Below are positions 51,060-58,468 of a stretch of DNA of 64,000 bases, piece by piece. This stretch comes from a virus. The notes beneath the pieces were generated by a model. The model did no database searches and had not been told where the DNA came from. It saw only the letters and a program-made list of their open reading frames with translations. The stretch spans positions 1 to 64,000 of IMG/VR virus record IMGVR_UViG_3300035180_000994; one strand, written 5' to 3'. The translations under genes were made by a program, and so were the position numbers. Within the stretch, counting starts at the first letter, position 1, and every line of letters starts with the position of its first letter.

Positions 51060-51617
51060 TCATCCTTCAGGAAGCAGAGGGGCGGAAGGGGTAGGGGTGA
51101 CTCCAAAAGAGAGTGCGGAATCAGCCGCAACCCTCTCGGTTTCCTTCCTCAGCTCGGGCTCACGGGCGATGAGGAGGTCCCGGAACACGCGGAGGCAGTG
51201 GTTGATGCTGTCTTCGGGCTGCCCGGACTGCTTCAGGGAGGTCCTGAACAGCAGGACCAGCTCGCCGAGGACGAACTTGAACTTGGGGCCGTCGAAGTTG
51301 AGGAAGTCCTTCTTCGAGATCGTTTCCCCCTCCAGGAGCGTCTTCGATAGCTCGCGGAGGGCCTTCACGCGCTCGTTCACCGACCGGGGGTTAAAGTCGA
51401 TCTTCGGGTCGGTCAGGGCGTAGGCGATCTCCAAGGAGATCAGCTTGTTCACCTGCTCCAGGTCGGTGGCCTCGGGGTCATCCAGGAGGGCGATGATCTC
51501 ATCCATGCGGGTGGGGTGGGGCTTGCCGATGTTGTCGTCCGCAGGCGGCACGAACACCCCGGGGGTGCCGGAGCCCCCCAGATCAATCTCCCGCTCTCCC
51601 GCGATACCCTGGCCCAT
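51060..51617 (-). CDS. Helical hypothetical protein upstream of the 919-aa gene (185 aa)
   Basis: MGQGIAGEREIDLGGSGTPG, then a helical body: TRMDEIIALLDDPEATDLEQ, NERVKALRELSKTLLEGETI, FVLGELVLLFRTSLKQSGQP. GGAGG site. It lies two genes before the large terminase, where a small terminase could sit, but no DNA-binding HTH is evident. Function unknown. Confidence 0.6.
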   Translation of the reverse strand: MGQGIAGEREIDLGGSGTPGVFVPPADDNIGKPHPTRMDEIIALLDDPEATDLEQVNKLISLEIAYALTDPKIDFNPRSVNERVKALRELSKTLLEGETISKKDFLNFDGPKFKFVLGELVLLFRTSLKQSGQPEDSINHCLRVFRDLLIAREPELRKETERVAADSALSFGVTPTPSAPLLPEG

Positions 51618-51630
51618 GTAATGCCTCCAG

Positions 51631-52953
51631 CTAGAACTGTAGCGCAGCGATGCTCGGCATCTCTACATCAAGTAGCTGGCGGTCCTGGGCGAAGTCGATG
51701 GTCAGCTCGGGGGCCCGGAGTTCCAGGCCGTCCATGGTGGCCACGCCGTCGGCAGCGGCGACGCTGGCGGTCTTCGCCTGCTTCTCCATGCCGGGGTAGG
51801 ACAGCAGGGTCCCACCGGTGAAGCCGCAGTGCATCCCGGCCCGGAAGGAGCAGGAGGAGCACTTGTCCTTGCCGAGGATGGTCTCCGAGGCGGTGAGGCG
51901 GCGCTTGAGGATCGAGCAGTCCACGGCGGCGAGGTTGATCCGCGCACCCGTCTTCTTCAGGCTGTCGAGGTATTCCCGCACTACCTTCTGGGTCTTGGCG
52001 GAACCGTAAGCCTTCTTGGAGGCCACGTAGACATCGTTCAGGGTCTGGCCGCCTTCGATGCTGGCGGTGACGGTCTTGGGGGTGAAGGACGTGGCGTTCT
52101 CACGGGCCTTCTGGGCGTCCCAGGCGGCCACGCGGGAGACCCCGGCGGTCGTCAGGGTGGCGTCGCGCTCTTCGGACCGGGCGATGACGTTCACGGTGTG
52201 GCCGGGGCGGGCGGTGGACTCACCGTTGTGCCGGGCGACGAGGGAGGCCCTCTTCATCTGGGAACCAGCCAGCCGGGCGACGATGCCCTTGAGGTCCTTC
52301 TCGGAGGACACGATGGGCAGGCCGTAGGTGGCGCACTTGGAGCCGCCCTCCAGGTCGGACTTGCAGTTCTCACAGCCGTCGCAGGCGGCGATGCGCTTGA
52401 CGCTCGCGGCCTTGATCACGCCGTTGGCCTTGATGTGTCGCATGGAGGCCGTGCAGGACTTCTGGTTGAAGTGGTTGGGCTCCAGGTAGGCGTAGCCGAG
52501 GAGGCCCGCCTGATCCTTGAGGAAGCCGTCGGACTCCGTGCGGTCGAACATCTGCTGCTCGGCCAGCTTGTTCAGGTAGGCGGTGACCTGTTTGGGGGTC
52601 TTGCCCAGGTGGAGCAGGGCCCGGATGCGGATCTTCACGTCGGCGGAGGCCATCATTGGCTTGCCCAGACGCTCTTCGTCCACCTTCTCGCCCGACGACT
52701 GCTTGAGCACGTCGTTCATCAGGCTGTCCTCGGTCGTGAAGGGACGCCCGCCGTTCTGCTGCCAGTCCTGCTCGGCAGCGACGATGCCGGTGCCGGGGTT
52801 GGCCGCGTTGTGTTCGCCGCCGGGGGCCAGCTCATCGAGTAGGCCGTCGTCCTCCGTCTCGGACAGGGTCTTGAAGTCCTGGCCGCGCTGGATGGCGCCG
52901 TCGGTGGAGGGGCGGAAGTCGGAGAGGAGCTGGTCAATGAGCTGAGACGACAT
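51631..52953 (-). CDS. Cys-rich probable virion protein (440 aa)
   Basis: ATG at 52953 (MSSQLIDQLLSDFRPSTDGA) lies one base after the previous stop; an in-frame ATG further upstream lacks a site. Cys clusters: ACDGCENCKSDLEGGSKC and CSILKRRLTASETILGKDKC, then SSCSFRAGMHCGF. These spacings could hold Fe-S or zinc. Helical parts include IRIRALLHLGKTPKQVTAYL. Position in the block between the sigma-like protein and terminase suggests a structural role. No family recognised. Confidence 0.6.
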   Translation of the reverse strand: MSSQLIDQLLSDFRPSTDGAIQRGQDFKTLSETEDDGLLDELAPGGEHNAANPGTGIVAAEQDWQQNGGRPFTTEDSLMNDVLKQSSGEKVDEERLGKPMMASADVKIRIRALLHLGKTPKQVTAYLNKLAEQQMFDRTESDGFLKDQAGLLGYAYLEPNHFNQKSCTASMRHIKANGVIKAASVKRIAACDGCENCKSDLEGGSKCATYGLPIVSSEKDLKGIVARLAGSQMKRASLVARHNGESTARPGHTVNVIARSEERDATLTTAGVSRVAAWDAQKARENATSFTPKTVTASIEGGQTLNDVYVASKKAYGSAKTQKVVREYLDSLKKTGARINLAAVDCSILKRRLTASETILGKDKCSSCSFRAGMHCGFTGGTLLSYPGMEKQAKTASVAAADGVATMDGLELRAPELTIDFAQDRQLLDVEMPSIAALQF

Positions 52954-52954
52954 G

Positions 52955-53311
52955 TTAGAACTCCAAGTCGGCGAGGATGCTGTGAAGGGTGCGTTCGGGG
53001 TCGTCGATGTCAGCGGCGGCGAGCTTCTCCCCGTCATCGACGGAGGAATCAGCGCCGGTCAGGCGGACGAGCTTGCCGTTACGGACGGCCCAGAAGTCAC
53101 GGGTCGCAGGCTGCTCGTAGACGTTGCCAGCCACACGGGTGATCGAGATCCCCATATCGTAGGCCATCTTCATCACGGCGGTTTCGTCCGCGATGGGTGT
53201 GGCGGCTGCGGTCTTGCCCAGCCCCAGGCGGCCCAGGGCTTCACCTAGAAGGCCCCCGTCACGCGCCCTCGGGGTGCCAAGCATGTGCTGCTGTGCATGG
53301 ATCAGCGGCAT
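52955..53311 (-). CDS. Hypothetical protein (118 aa)
   Basis: MPLIHAQQHMLGTPRARDGG with GGGAGG, then VMKMAYDMGISITRVAGNVY and FWAVRNGKLVRLTGADSSVD: a beta-hairpin pattern (FWAVRNGKLVRL) with helices. The stop is one base from the next start. Begins after an AT-rich intergenic region. No family recognised. Confidence 0.6.
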   Translation of the reverse strand: MPLIHAQQHMLGTPRARDGGLLGEALGRLGLGKTAAATPIADETAVMKMAYDMGISITRVAGNVYEQPATRDFWAVRNGKLVRLTGADSSVDDGEKLAAADIDDPERTLHSILADLEF

Positions 53312-53422
53312 GACGACCTCCCAAAACAGACTTCTTCACCTAAGTATTGCGAAGTTCGAGTTTTCTTTCCCTCTGAACTTCTCGGCCACGAAGGTAAAGG
53401 GCTGTAGGTGGCGAACGCCATC
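53312..53422 (-). other. AT-richer intergenic region with GAAGTTC repeat
   Basis: The 111-base gap holds GAAGTTC and GAACTTC arms (an inverted repeat) and AATACTTAGGTGA. A copy of the same ATACTTANNTGA occurs at 54204-54215. No good -35 is seen for AATACT here. No ORF with a start is evident. Confidence 0.4.
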
Positions 53423-54160
53423 TCAGTAGGAGGCCCGGGAGACGAGGACGTGCTCGTCGAACATCGGGTCCGTGACGTTGATCCTGAACGCGCCGACGAC
53501 GTTGGGGTCGGCCTTGTGGAGGTGGCTGTGCTTCTGGATCTTGCGGGCAGAGAACCCCGTGCCGGTGATCGAAGCCTTGTCGATCAGGCCGTGGATGTAG
53601 GCCCCGAAGGCGACGTGCTCTTCGTGCTGGTCGCCCATCAGGACGTTCACGGCCTTGGTCAGGGCCCGGCGCACGTCGGGGCGGTGGAGGTGGAGGTTGT
53701 CGGCCACGGCGGTGAAGGAGCGCCGGTGGCGATACTCGTCCACGATGGTCGAGGTCCGCACCCCGTCGATCAACTGGTTCACGTCATGGAGGACCAGAAT
53801 CTCGTCGAGGACGGTGACGGGTGGGTGGCCGTCGTGCATGGCCGCGACCCCGAGCTTCTTCAGCGCCATCCGGATTCGGAAGGAGCACAACGTCTGGGTC
53901 GAGCGGTAGAGCTTGGCGAGGCACCACTGGGGCTTCGACAGTAGGTAGTAGCTCATGAGTAGTTCCTGGTCCTCAGGGTTGAGGTGCCTGAGGAACGGGA
54001 GGAACTGCCCGAAGTTGTCCCGGATGCTCTCGCCGACGGAGTCCTTGGCGAGGTCGCTTTGGGTCTCCAGGGAGATGGTCGCGTCCGCGAAGTCCTCCGC
54101 GCCGACCTTCATGGAACGAGCTGCGGTGATCGACTCGAAGTAGGGCGTCATCTCTGCCAA
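53423..54160 (-). CDS. Putative regulator with two helix-turn-helix-like regions (245 aa)
   Basis: A TTG start at 54160 (MAEMTPYFESITAARSMKVG) has GGGAG seven bases away. HLNPEDQELLMSYYLLSKPQ followed by WCLAKLYRSTQTLCSFRIRM has the order of sigma-70 region 4 (LxxxDxxLLxxYY...T-x2-TxxSFRIRxALKKLG). A second segment, EYRHRRSFTAVADNLHLHRP with DVRRAL, is a classical HTH pattern. No sigma region 2 is present here. It likely binds DNA and may act with the sigma-like protein just upstream. Promoter TTGCCT-17-TATACT precedes it. Confidence 0.5.
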   Translation of the reverse strand: MAEMTPYFESITAARSMKVGAEDFADATISLETQSDLAKDSVGESIRDNFGQFLPFLRHLNPEDQELLMSYYLLSKPQWCLAKLYRSTQTLCSFRIRMALKKLGVAAMHDGHPPVTVLDEILVLHDVNQLIDGVRTSTIVDEYRHRRSFTAVADNLHLHRPDVRRALTKAVNVLMGDQHEEHVAFGAYIHGLIDKASITGTGFSARKIQKHSHLHKADPNVVGAFRINVTDPMFDEHVLVSRASY

Positions 54161-54210
54161 GGCTGTCTCCCTTTATTCGCCTTCGGCACATTCGTGTCTA
54201 GGGTCAAGTA

Positions 54211-54239
54211 AGTATAGGTATTTATCCCCTTCCAGGCAA
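54211..54239 (-). promoter_or_regulatory. Sigma-70-type promoter for the HTH regulator
   Basis: Minus-strand TTGCCT (-35), 17-base spacer, TATACT (-10); this is the best classical promoter in the window. Transcription would start near 54204, about 40 bases before the TTG codon at 54160. Confidence 0.7.
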
Positions 54240-54244
54240 AAAGA

Positions 54245-54264
54245 ATGGGACCCGAAGGTCCCAT
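54245..54264 (-). terminator. Rho-independent terminator with UUCG loop
   Basis: Minus-strand ATGGGACC-TTCG-GGTCCCAT (8 bp) followed by TCTTTTTG. It comes after the stop of the 940-residue gene (54328) and before the regulator's promoter. Confidence 0.9.
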
Positions 54265-54327
54265 GTCCACTAGCTACTTGAGTTTTTTTCGCTTTTTCTT
54301 CCCGTCCTACTTCATGAAGGCCAGGAC

Positions 54328-57150
54328 TTATTCGTCCTTCTTCTCGTCCTTCTTCTCGTCCTTGGGCTGTTCGCCGTGGGGGCCAGCATCGGGGTTGTCA
54401 GCGGGCTCTTCGACGCCGGGGGCTTCCTCGACGGCTTCCTCCTCCACATCCACGGGGGCCGCGTCGGGGAGGGTGATGCCGAGGTTGTCGGCCAGGGCTT
54501 CCGTCTGGGCCATCACCTTGTCCATGGCGAGGTAGAACTCACCGAGGGCTTCCTCCAACTGGGCAGGCTCCTCAGCGGCGAGGTGCTTCAGGCCCGCGAA
54601 CTTCTCCTCGCCCTCGACCTCGGCGACCTCCATGGGGGCGCCCTCCTTGACCTCGGCACCCTCGACGGGGGCCACGATGCCCAGGTTCTCCTGGAGGATC
54701 GTCAGGTTGTTGAGCTGTTCGGAGAGTTGAGACTTCAGGCCGTCGATGGCTTCAGCGATGGCTTCGGGGTTCTCGGCGGCGATGCGCTTCAGCGCGGCGA
54801 ACTTGGCAGACACGGTGGCCTCCTTGAGAGATGACGTGGTCATGTGGTCGGGATCAGGCGCGAAATCGGTCTGCTCCGCTGGGGTGAGGTTGAGTTCCCC
54901 GCCGAGGGAGCGGGCTTGCCGGGGCATACCGGCGTCAATACGAGCAGAGTACTGTTCATCGGTCTCGTCGGGGCGCTTCTGGTGCCACTCATGGGAGCGT
55001 TGCTGCATCTTCCACAGGGGCTCTTTGCCTTCGGACCGGCCCTTGGCATCCATCACGTCCTGGACGGTCAGGTAGGCGGCTGCCTTGGCCCTCTTGGAGC
55101 CGTAACGGGCGGGCTGGCCACTCAGGAGTCCCCCGGGGGTCTTATCCCCGGGGGTCCACTCCTGCTTCTCTTCGTTCCAGACCGGCTTGGGCATCAGAGG
55201 TCCCCAGGCGGCACCAGGGTCCTCACACTCGTCGCACGCGGCGTTGACCGCGATCTGGCGCTTGGCCCCCACGATGTGGAAGCCCTCGGGGCTGTCGTCT
55301 TCAGCGGGGTAGCCCGATGCCGTACGGAAGGCTTCCTCAGCGGCGTCCTTGCCGGGGTAGTCCTTCGAGGCGATCTTCCTCGCGGCCTTGCGTCCATGGG
55401 CACCCTCGGTGAGGGAGGCGGCGACTTCGATGGTGCCCTGCTCAGGGTCCTGGATGGTCACCTTCGTGTCCATCAGGCGGGCGATGTCCATCTTCACGAC
55501 GTTCCGCCAGTCAGCCTTCTGGTCGAACGGGATCTGGAAGTACTCGATGGCGTTTTCCCATACGATGGACCGCAGACGGCGGATTACCTTCTCCAGGAGG
55601 TCGTGGTCCTGCTCCAACACGTCGCCGCGCATCATCGGGATCACGAACGTCCCGACGGCCTGCCGGATGCGGCGCTCGGGGAGGGACTTGTCCTGGCCCC
55701 AGTCACCGACCTCGATCTTGTAGCTCCCGGCGCCGGGGGTGGTCCTCAGCTTGGGGGAGTAGAAGGAGATGTCCATGAAGCGGGGGTTGGCGCGGTTGCC
55801 ACCCAGGCGAAGGTAGAGGATGGACTGCTCGACGACCTTCGGGGCGGCTTCTTTCGTCATGAGGGGGATGTAGGTGGCCAGCTTAGCCATGAAGTCCGAG
55901 GCTGAGGCGCAAGCGGAGATGGGGGCGGTAGATCCGATCTTGGGGGGAGGCTGCTGCATCTCCTTGGCTTTCGTGCCCACCTGCTCCGTGTCCTCCATGG
56001 GCTCTGGGATCGGTTCGGGGGCTGGTGTCGGTTCAGGGGCTGGTGTGCCAACCGCATCGGTGCCTGCTTGTTCAGTGACACGCTGGCGGAGCTTGTTGAT
56101 CAGCTTGGTGAGGTGGCTGTTTGGGGCCTTGCTCGTCCGCGCAAAGTTCTGCAACTCCTCGGCAACGATGGGGAGGATGCGGCGCATGTTCGAGTAGGAC
56201 GTGCCAGTCTCCACGGGCCAGCGGGCCTTGACCTCGGCGCCGTCATGCGCGGTGATGATCAGCCGCAGGAGCTGGATGCACGTCTTGGAGAGGTTACCGC
56301 CCCGGGCGCCCTGGAGGTATTGCTCGAAGGCATCCAGGAACTGGCTGAGGGAGCGGATCGCAGACTCAGATTGGGCCTCAGCCTCCTGGTCCACGTAGTC
56401 CCCCGGGAGCACATCAGCGAGGGTATCCCCCCATCCTTCGCCGTTCACGGGTTCGTCGAGGGTGGAGCCGGAGTCATACTGGCGACCTCGGGCCTTGTCG
56501 CCCGCTTCGGACTTGCCGGTGGCCTGCCACTTGAAGAGCTGGGTGAGGTAGGCGGTGAGCCGCTTCTCCAGCGGGGTCTCCTTGCCGTCCCGGGACGTGC
56601 CCTTCGTGGGGTCGAACCGCTCCAGGACGTGGCGACCCAGGAACAGGGTGACCAGGGCGTCTTGGATGGCGTCCTTGCGCTCTTCCTCGTTCTTCACGCC
56701 AGCGGACATGAAGATGTTGTTCAGCCGAGCGTCCCAGTCAACCGTGGGGTCGATGGGGAGGTCGGCGCTGGTGATGAACTCGTTGATGATGGGACCGAAC
56801 TGGCCGCCCCACGCGAAGACAGCCACGGCTGCCAGCTTCTTTGCCCAAACAGGGACGAAGTCCTGCACGGCGTCCTTGACGACCATCTGAGCCAGCTTCC
56901 CCCGGAGGGTCTGACCGTTGAGGACGAAAAAATCACCCTGTCTCAGCATGGTCTTGGCGACGAACCCTACCCCCGACACCGGCTGGACGTAGGAGCCCAG
57001 CTTGGTCCGGAGAATGGACGCGGTCGTGTTGGAATCCAGACCCGTGGCCGCCCTGTCGATCAAGGCAGCCAGCCGAGCCGCCGGGGGCAGCTCGTGCGGG
57101 GAAGGTGCGGCAGGGGCAACCGTAAGGCTGCCCACGAGCTTCTTGGACAT
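54328..57150 (-). CDS. Sigma-70-like N-terminal domain fused to a large virion-type protein (940 aa)
   Basis: Residues ~156-212 (EERKDAIQDALVTLFLGRHV, ERFDPTKGTSRDG, LEKRLTAYLTQLFKWQATGK) resemble sigma region 2. Residues ~228-256 contain STLDEPVNGEGWGDTLADVL, the region 3 linker pattern (SLDxPVxxxGxTTLGDLLPD). Residues ~262-336 (ESAIRSLSQFLDAFEQYL, SYSNMRRILPIVAEELQNF) suit region 4. After it come IYLRLGGNRANPRFMDISFY, a Cys pair ACDECED and two helical repeats at ~783-825 and ~850-892 (KFAALKRIAAENPEAIAEAI). The tail is KDEKKDEKKDE. Either a sigma factor packaged in virions or a sigma-derived structural protein. Confidence 0.55.
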   Translation of the reverse strand: MSKKLVGSLTVAPAAPSPHELPPAARLAALIDRAATGLDSNTTASILRTKLGSYVQPVSGVGFVAKTMLRQGDFFVLNGQTLRGKLAQMVVKDAVQDFVPVWAKKLAAVAVFAWGGQFGPIINEFITSADLPIDPTVDWDARLNNIFMSAGVKNEEERKDAIQDALVTLFLGRHVLERFDPTKGTSRDGKETPLEKRLTAYLTQLFKWQATGKSEAGDKARGRQYDSGSTLDEPVNGEGWGDTLADVLPGDYVDQEAEAQSESAIRSLSQFLDAFEQYLQGARGGNLSKTCIQLLRLIITAHDGAEVKARWPVETGTSYSNMRRILPIVAEELQNFARTSKAPNSHLTKLINKLRQRVTEQAGTDAVGTPAPEPTPAPEPIPEPMEDTEQVGTKAKEMQQPPPKIGSTAPISACASASDFMAKLATYIPLMTKEAAPKVVEQSILYLRLGGNRANPRFMDISFYSPKLRTTPGAGSYKIEVGDWGQDKSLPERRIRQAVGTFVIPMMRGDVLEQDHDLLEKVIRRLRSIVWENAIEYFQIPFDQKADWRNVVKMDIARLMDTKVTIQDPEQGTIEVAASLTEGAHGRKAARKIASKDYPGKDAAEEAFRTASGYPAEDDSPEGFHIVGAKRQIAVNAACDECEDPGAAWGPLMPKPVWNEEKQEWTPGDKTPGGLLSGQPARYGSKRAKAAAYLTVQDVMDAKGRSEGKEPLWKMQQRSHEWHQKRPDETDEQYSARIDAGMPRQARSLGGELNLTPAEQTDFAPDPDHMTTSSLKEATVSAKFAALKRIAAENPEAIAEAIDGLKSQLSEQLNNLTILQENLGIVAPVEGAEVKEGAPMEVAEVEGEEKFAGLKHLAAEEPAQLEEALGEFYLAMDKVMAQTEALADNLGITLPDAAPVDVEEEAVEEAPGVEEPADNPDAGPHGEQPKDEKKDEKKDE

Positions 57151-57174
57151 GGGGACCTCGTGGGGCTAGGTCGG

Positions 57175-57393
57175 TTAATCCAGGATCTCGTCGTTGGGGT
57201 CGAAGGCGGTCTTGGAGTCCTCGCTGAGGATCTCTTCGACGGTCGAGAGGTAAGCCTCACGGTCCTTGAAGGCATCGGCGGTGTTGGCGGGCAGGTCCTT
57301 GTCAACGATGCCAGCCTGCTTGGCACCGGTAGCGACGGCCCCGGCGTAGAGAGCGTTCATCGCCTGCTTGTCAGCGACTGCGATCTGGGTCAT
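57175..57393 (-). CDS. Small acidic helical protein (72 aa)
   Basis: MTQIAVADKQAMNALYAGAV, then TADAFKDREAYLSTVEEILS with acidic EDSKTAFDPNDEILD. Short, helical, no Cys. It precedes the sigma-like gene by 24 bases, so co-expression is likely. No function assigned. Confidence 0.6.
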   Translation of the reverse strand: MTQIAVADKQAMNALYAGAVATGAKQAGIVDKDLPANTADAFKDREAYLSTVEEILSEDSKTAFDPNDEILD

Positions 57394-57485
57394 GGTGCGT
57401 CCTCCTGGTAAGGGGTCCCTGAGATGAAGAGTGCCCTGGGGGTAAAGGGTTCGTCCAGTAGAAGGTGTGGGAAGTCTCGAAAGGG

Positions 57486-57839
57486 TTAGATCACTGAAAC
57501 TAGGACAGTGCTCGTGATGCTCGCGCTGTTGAGGATGAGGGGTGATCCGTTGTTGCCCAGGGCCACAAGGGTATAGGTGGTGGGCACCTGGATACCGTCC
57601 GGGATCGAGTAGTAACCGGCCCCCTGTGAAGGGATGATACCAGTGTCGAAGCCGCCTGTGGCTGTGATCCTGACCTGGGGGACGTTCGGTGCATCCCAGA
57701 AGAGGACGAGGGTCGTGCCCCGGACCACCGGGTTGGGCACGGAGTAGAACATGTTGATCTGGGGATCGACGACGGCGGCGTCCGGGGTGTCGAGCACCTC
57801 GGCGACGATAGCGAATCCTCCCAGTTGGCGACGGGCCAT
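57486..57839 (-). CDS. Small beta-rich structural protein (117 aa)
   Basis: MARRQLGGFAIVAEVLDTPD, then FYSVPNPVVRGTTLVLFWDA and VPQVRITATGGFDTGIIPSQ; Ig-like or fibronectin-like beta sandwich. It follows the tail genes and likely forms part of the tail or head decoration. Not assigned to a family. Confidence 0.6.
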   Translation of the reverse strand: MARRQLGGFAIVAEVLDTPDAAVVDPQINMFYSVPNPVVRGTTLVLFWDAPNVPQVRITATGGFDTGIIPSQGAGYYSIPDGIQVPTTYTLVALGNNGSPLILNSASITSTVLVSVI

Positions 57840-57847
57840 CTGCGCTC

Positions 57848-58468
57848 CTAGAGTGCTGCTTCAGTGACGAAAAAGCCGACCTCCTTGACCCCGGTGGCGA
57901 TGTGCAGGCGCTCGATGCCGATGGTGAGCCGGGACTTGATCGGGTAGGCTTTCACGTCGTCGGGGTGGATACCCAACACGGGCTTGTCCACGTAGTAGGC
58001 GGGGTCCAGGGAGTTCGAGTAGAGGCGCTGGCGGATCGGCGCGACGAGGAACTCGGGGTCCGTGGACATCAGGAGATAGATCCGGCCCCCGTCATGGCTG
58101 ACGAGGAAGAACCAGCCGTTCTGGTGCACGGCGTGTAGGTAGATGGCCTTGTTCCCGATACCGATGGGTTTGACCTCGGTGGCTGGGTCCCCGAAGTAGC
58201 GGTAGATCACGAGCTGCACATCCCCCGAGGTCATCAGGGCGTAGATGTAGGCGAAGCCGTTGTCGTTGACGAACCCGTGGGCGCTCCGAACGTCCTGCAA
58301 GAGGGTGATGACCTGCTCGGACTCGTAAGCCCGGACCCGCAGCTCATGGGTGGCCGCCGTGACGTAGAACACGACAGCCCGAGACCCCATGCGGAGCAAC
58401 ACCCTGCTGGCGGCCTGTGCTTCAGTCACCAGCGGGGTGTATTTGTGAGGGTCAAGTCCAGTAGGCAT
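57848..58468 (-). CDS. Structural protein, beta-rich (206 aa)
   Basis: MPTGLDPHKYTPLVTEAQAA, then AVVFYVTAATHELRVRAYES, SGDVQLVIYRYFGDPATEVK and GWFFLVSHDGGRIYLLMSTD: repeated strand pairs as in a propeller or fibre base. Its ATG overlaps the 1386-residue stop as TAATG. Probably a partner of that fibre. Confidence 0.6.
   Translation of the reverse strand: MPTGLDPHKYTPLVTEAQAASRVLLRMGSRAVVFYVTAATHELRVRAYESEQVITLLQDVRSAHGFVNDNGFAYIYALMTSGDVQLVIYRYFGDPATEVKPIGIGNKAIYLHAVHQNGWFFLVSHDGGRIYLLMSTDPEFLVAPIRQRLYSNSLDPAYYVDKPVLGIHPDDVKAYPIKSRLTIGIERLHIATGVKEVGFFVTEAAL

Larger units (their letters stand above)
54161..54327 (-). other. AT-rich regulatory gap
   Basis: The longest intergenic stretch here (167 bases). 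It contains the terminator at 54245-54264 and the promoter at 54211-54239. No start-proper ORF is seen, although some T-runs on the plus strand are coincidental. Confidence 0.6.
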
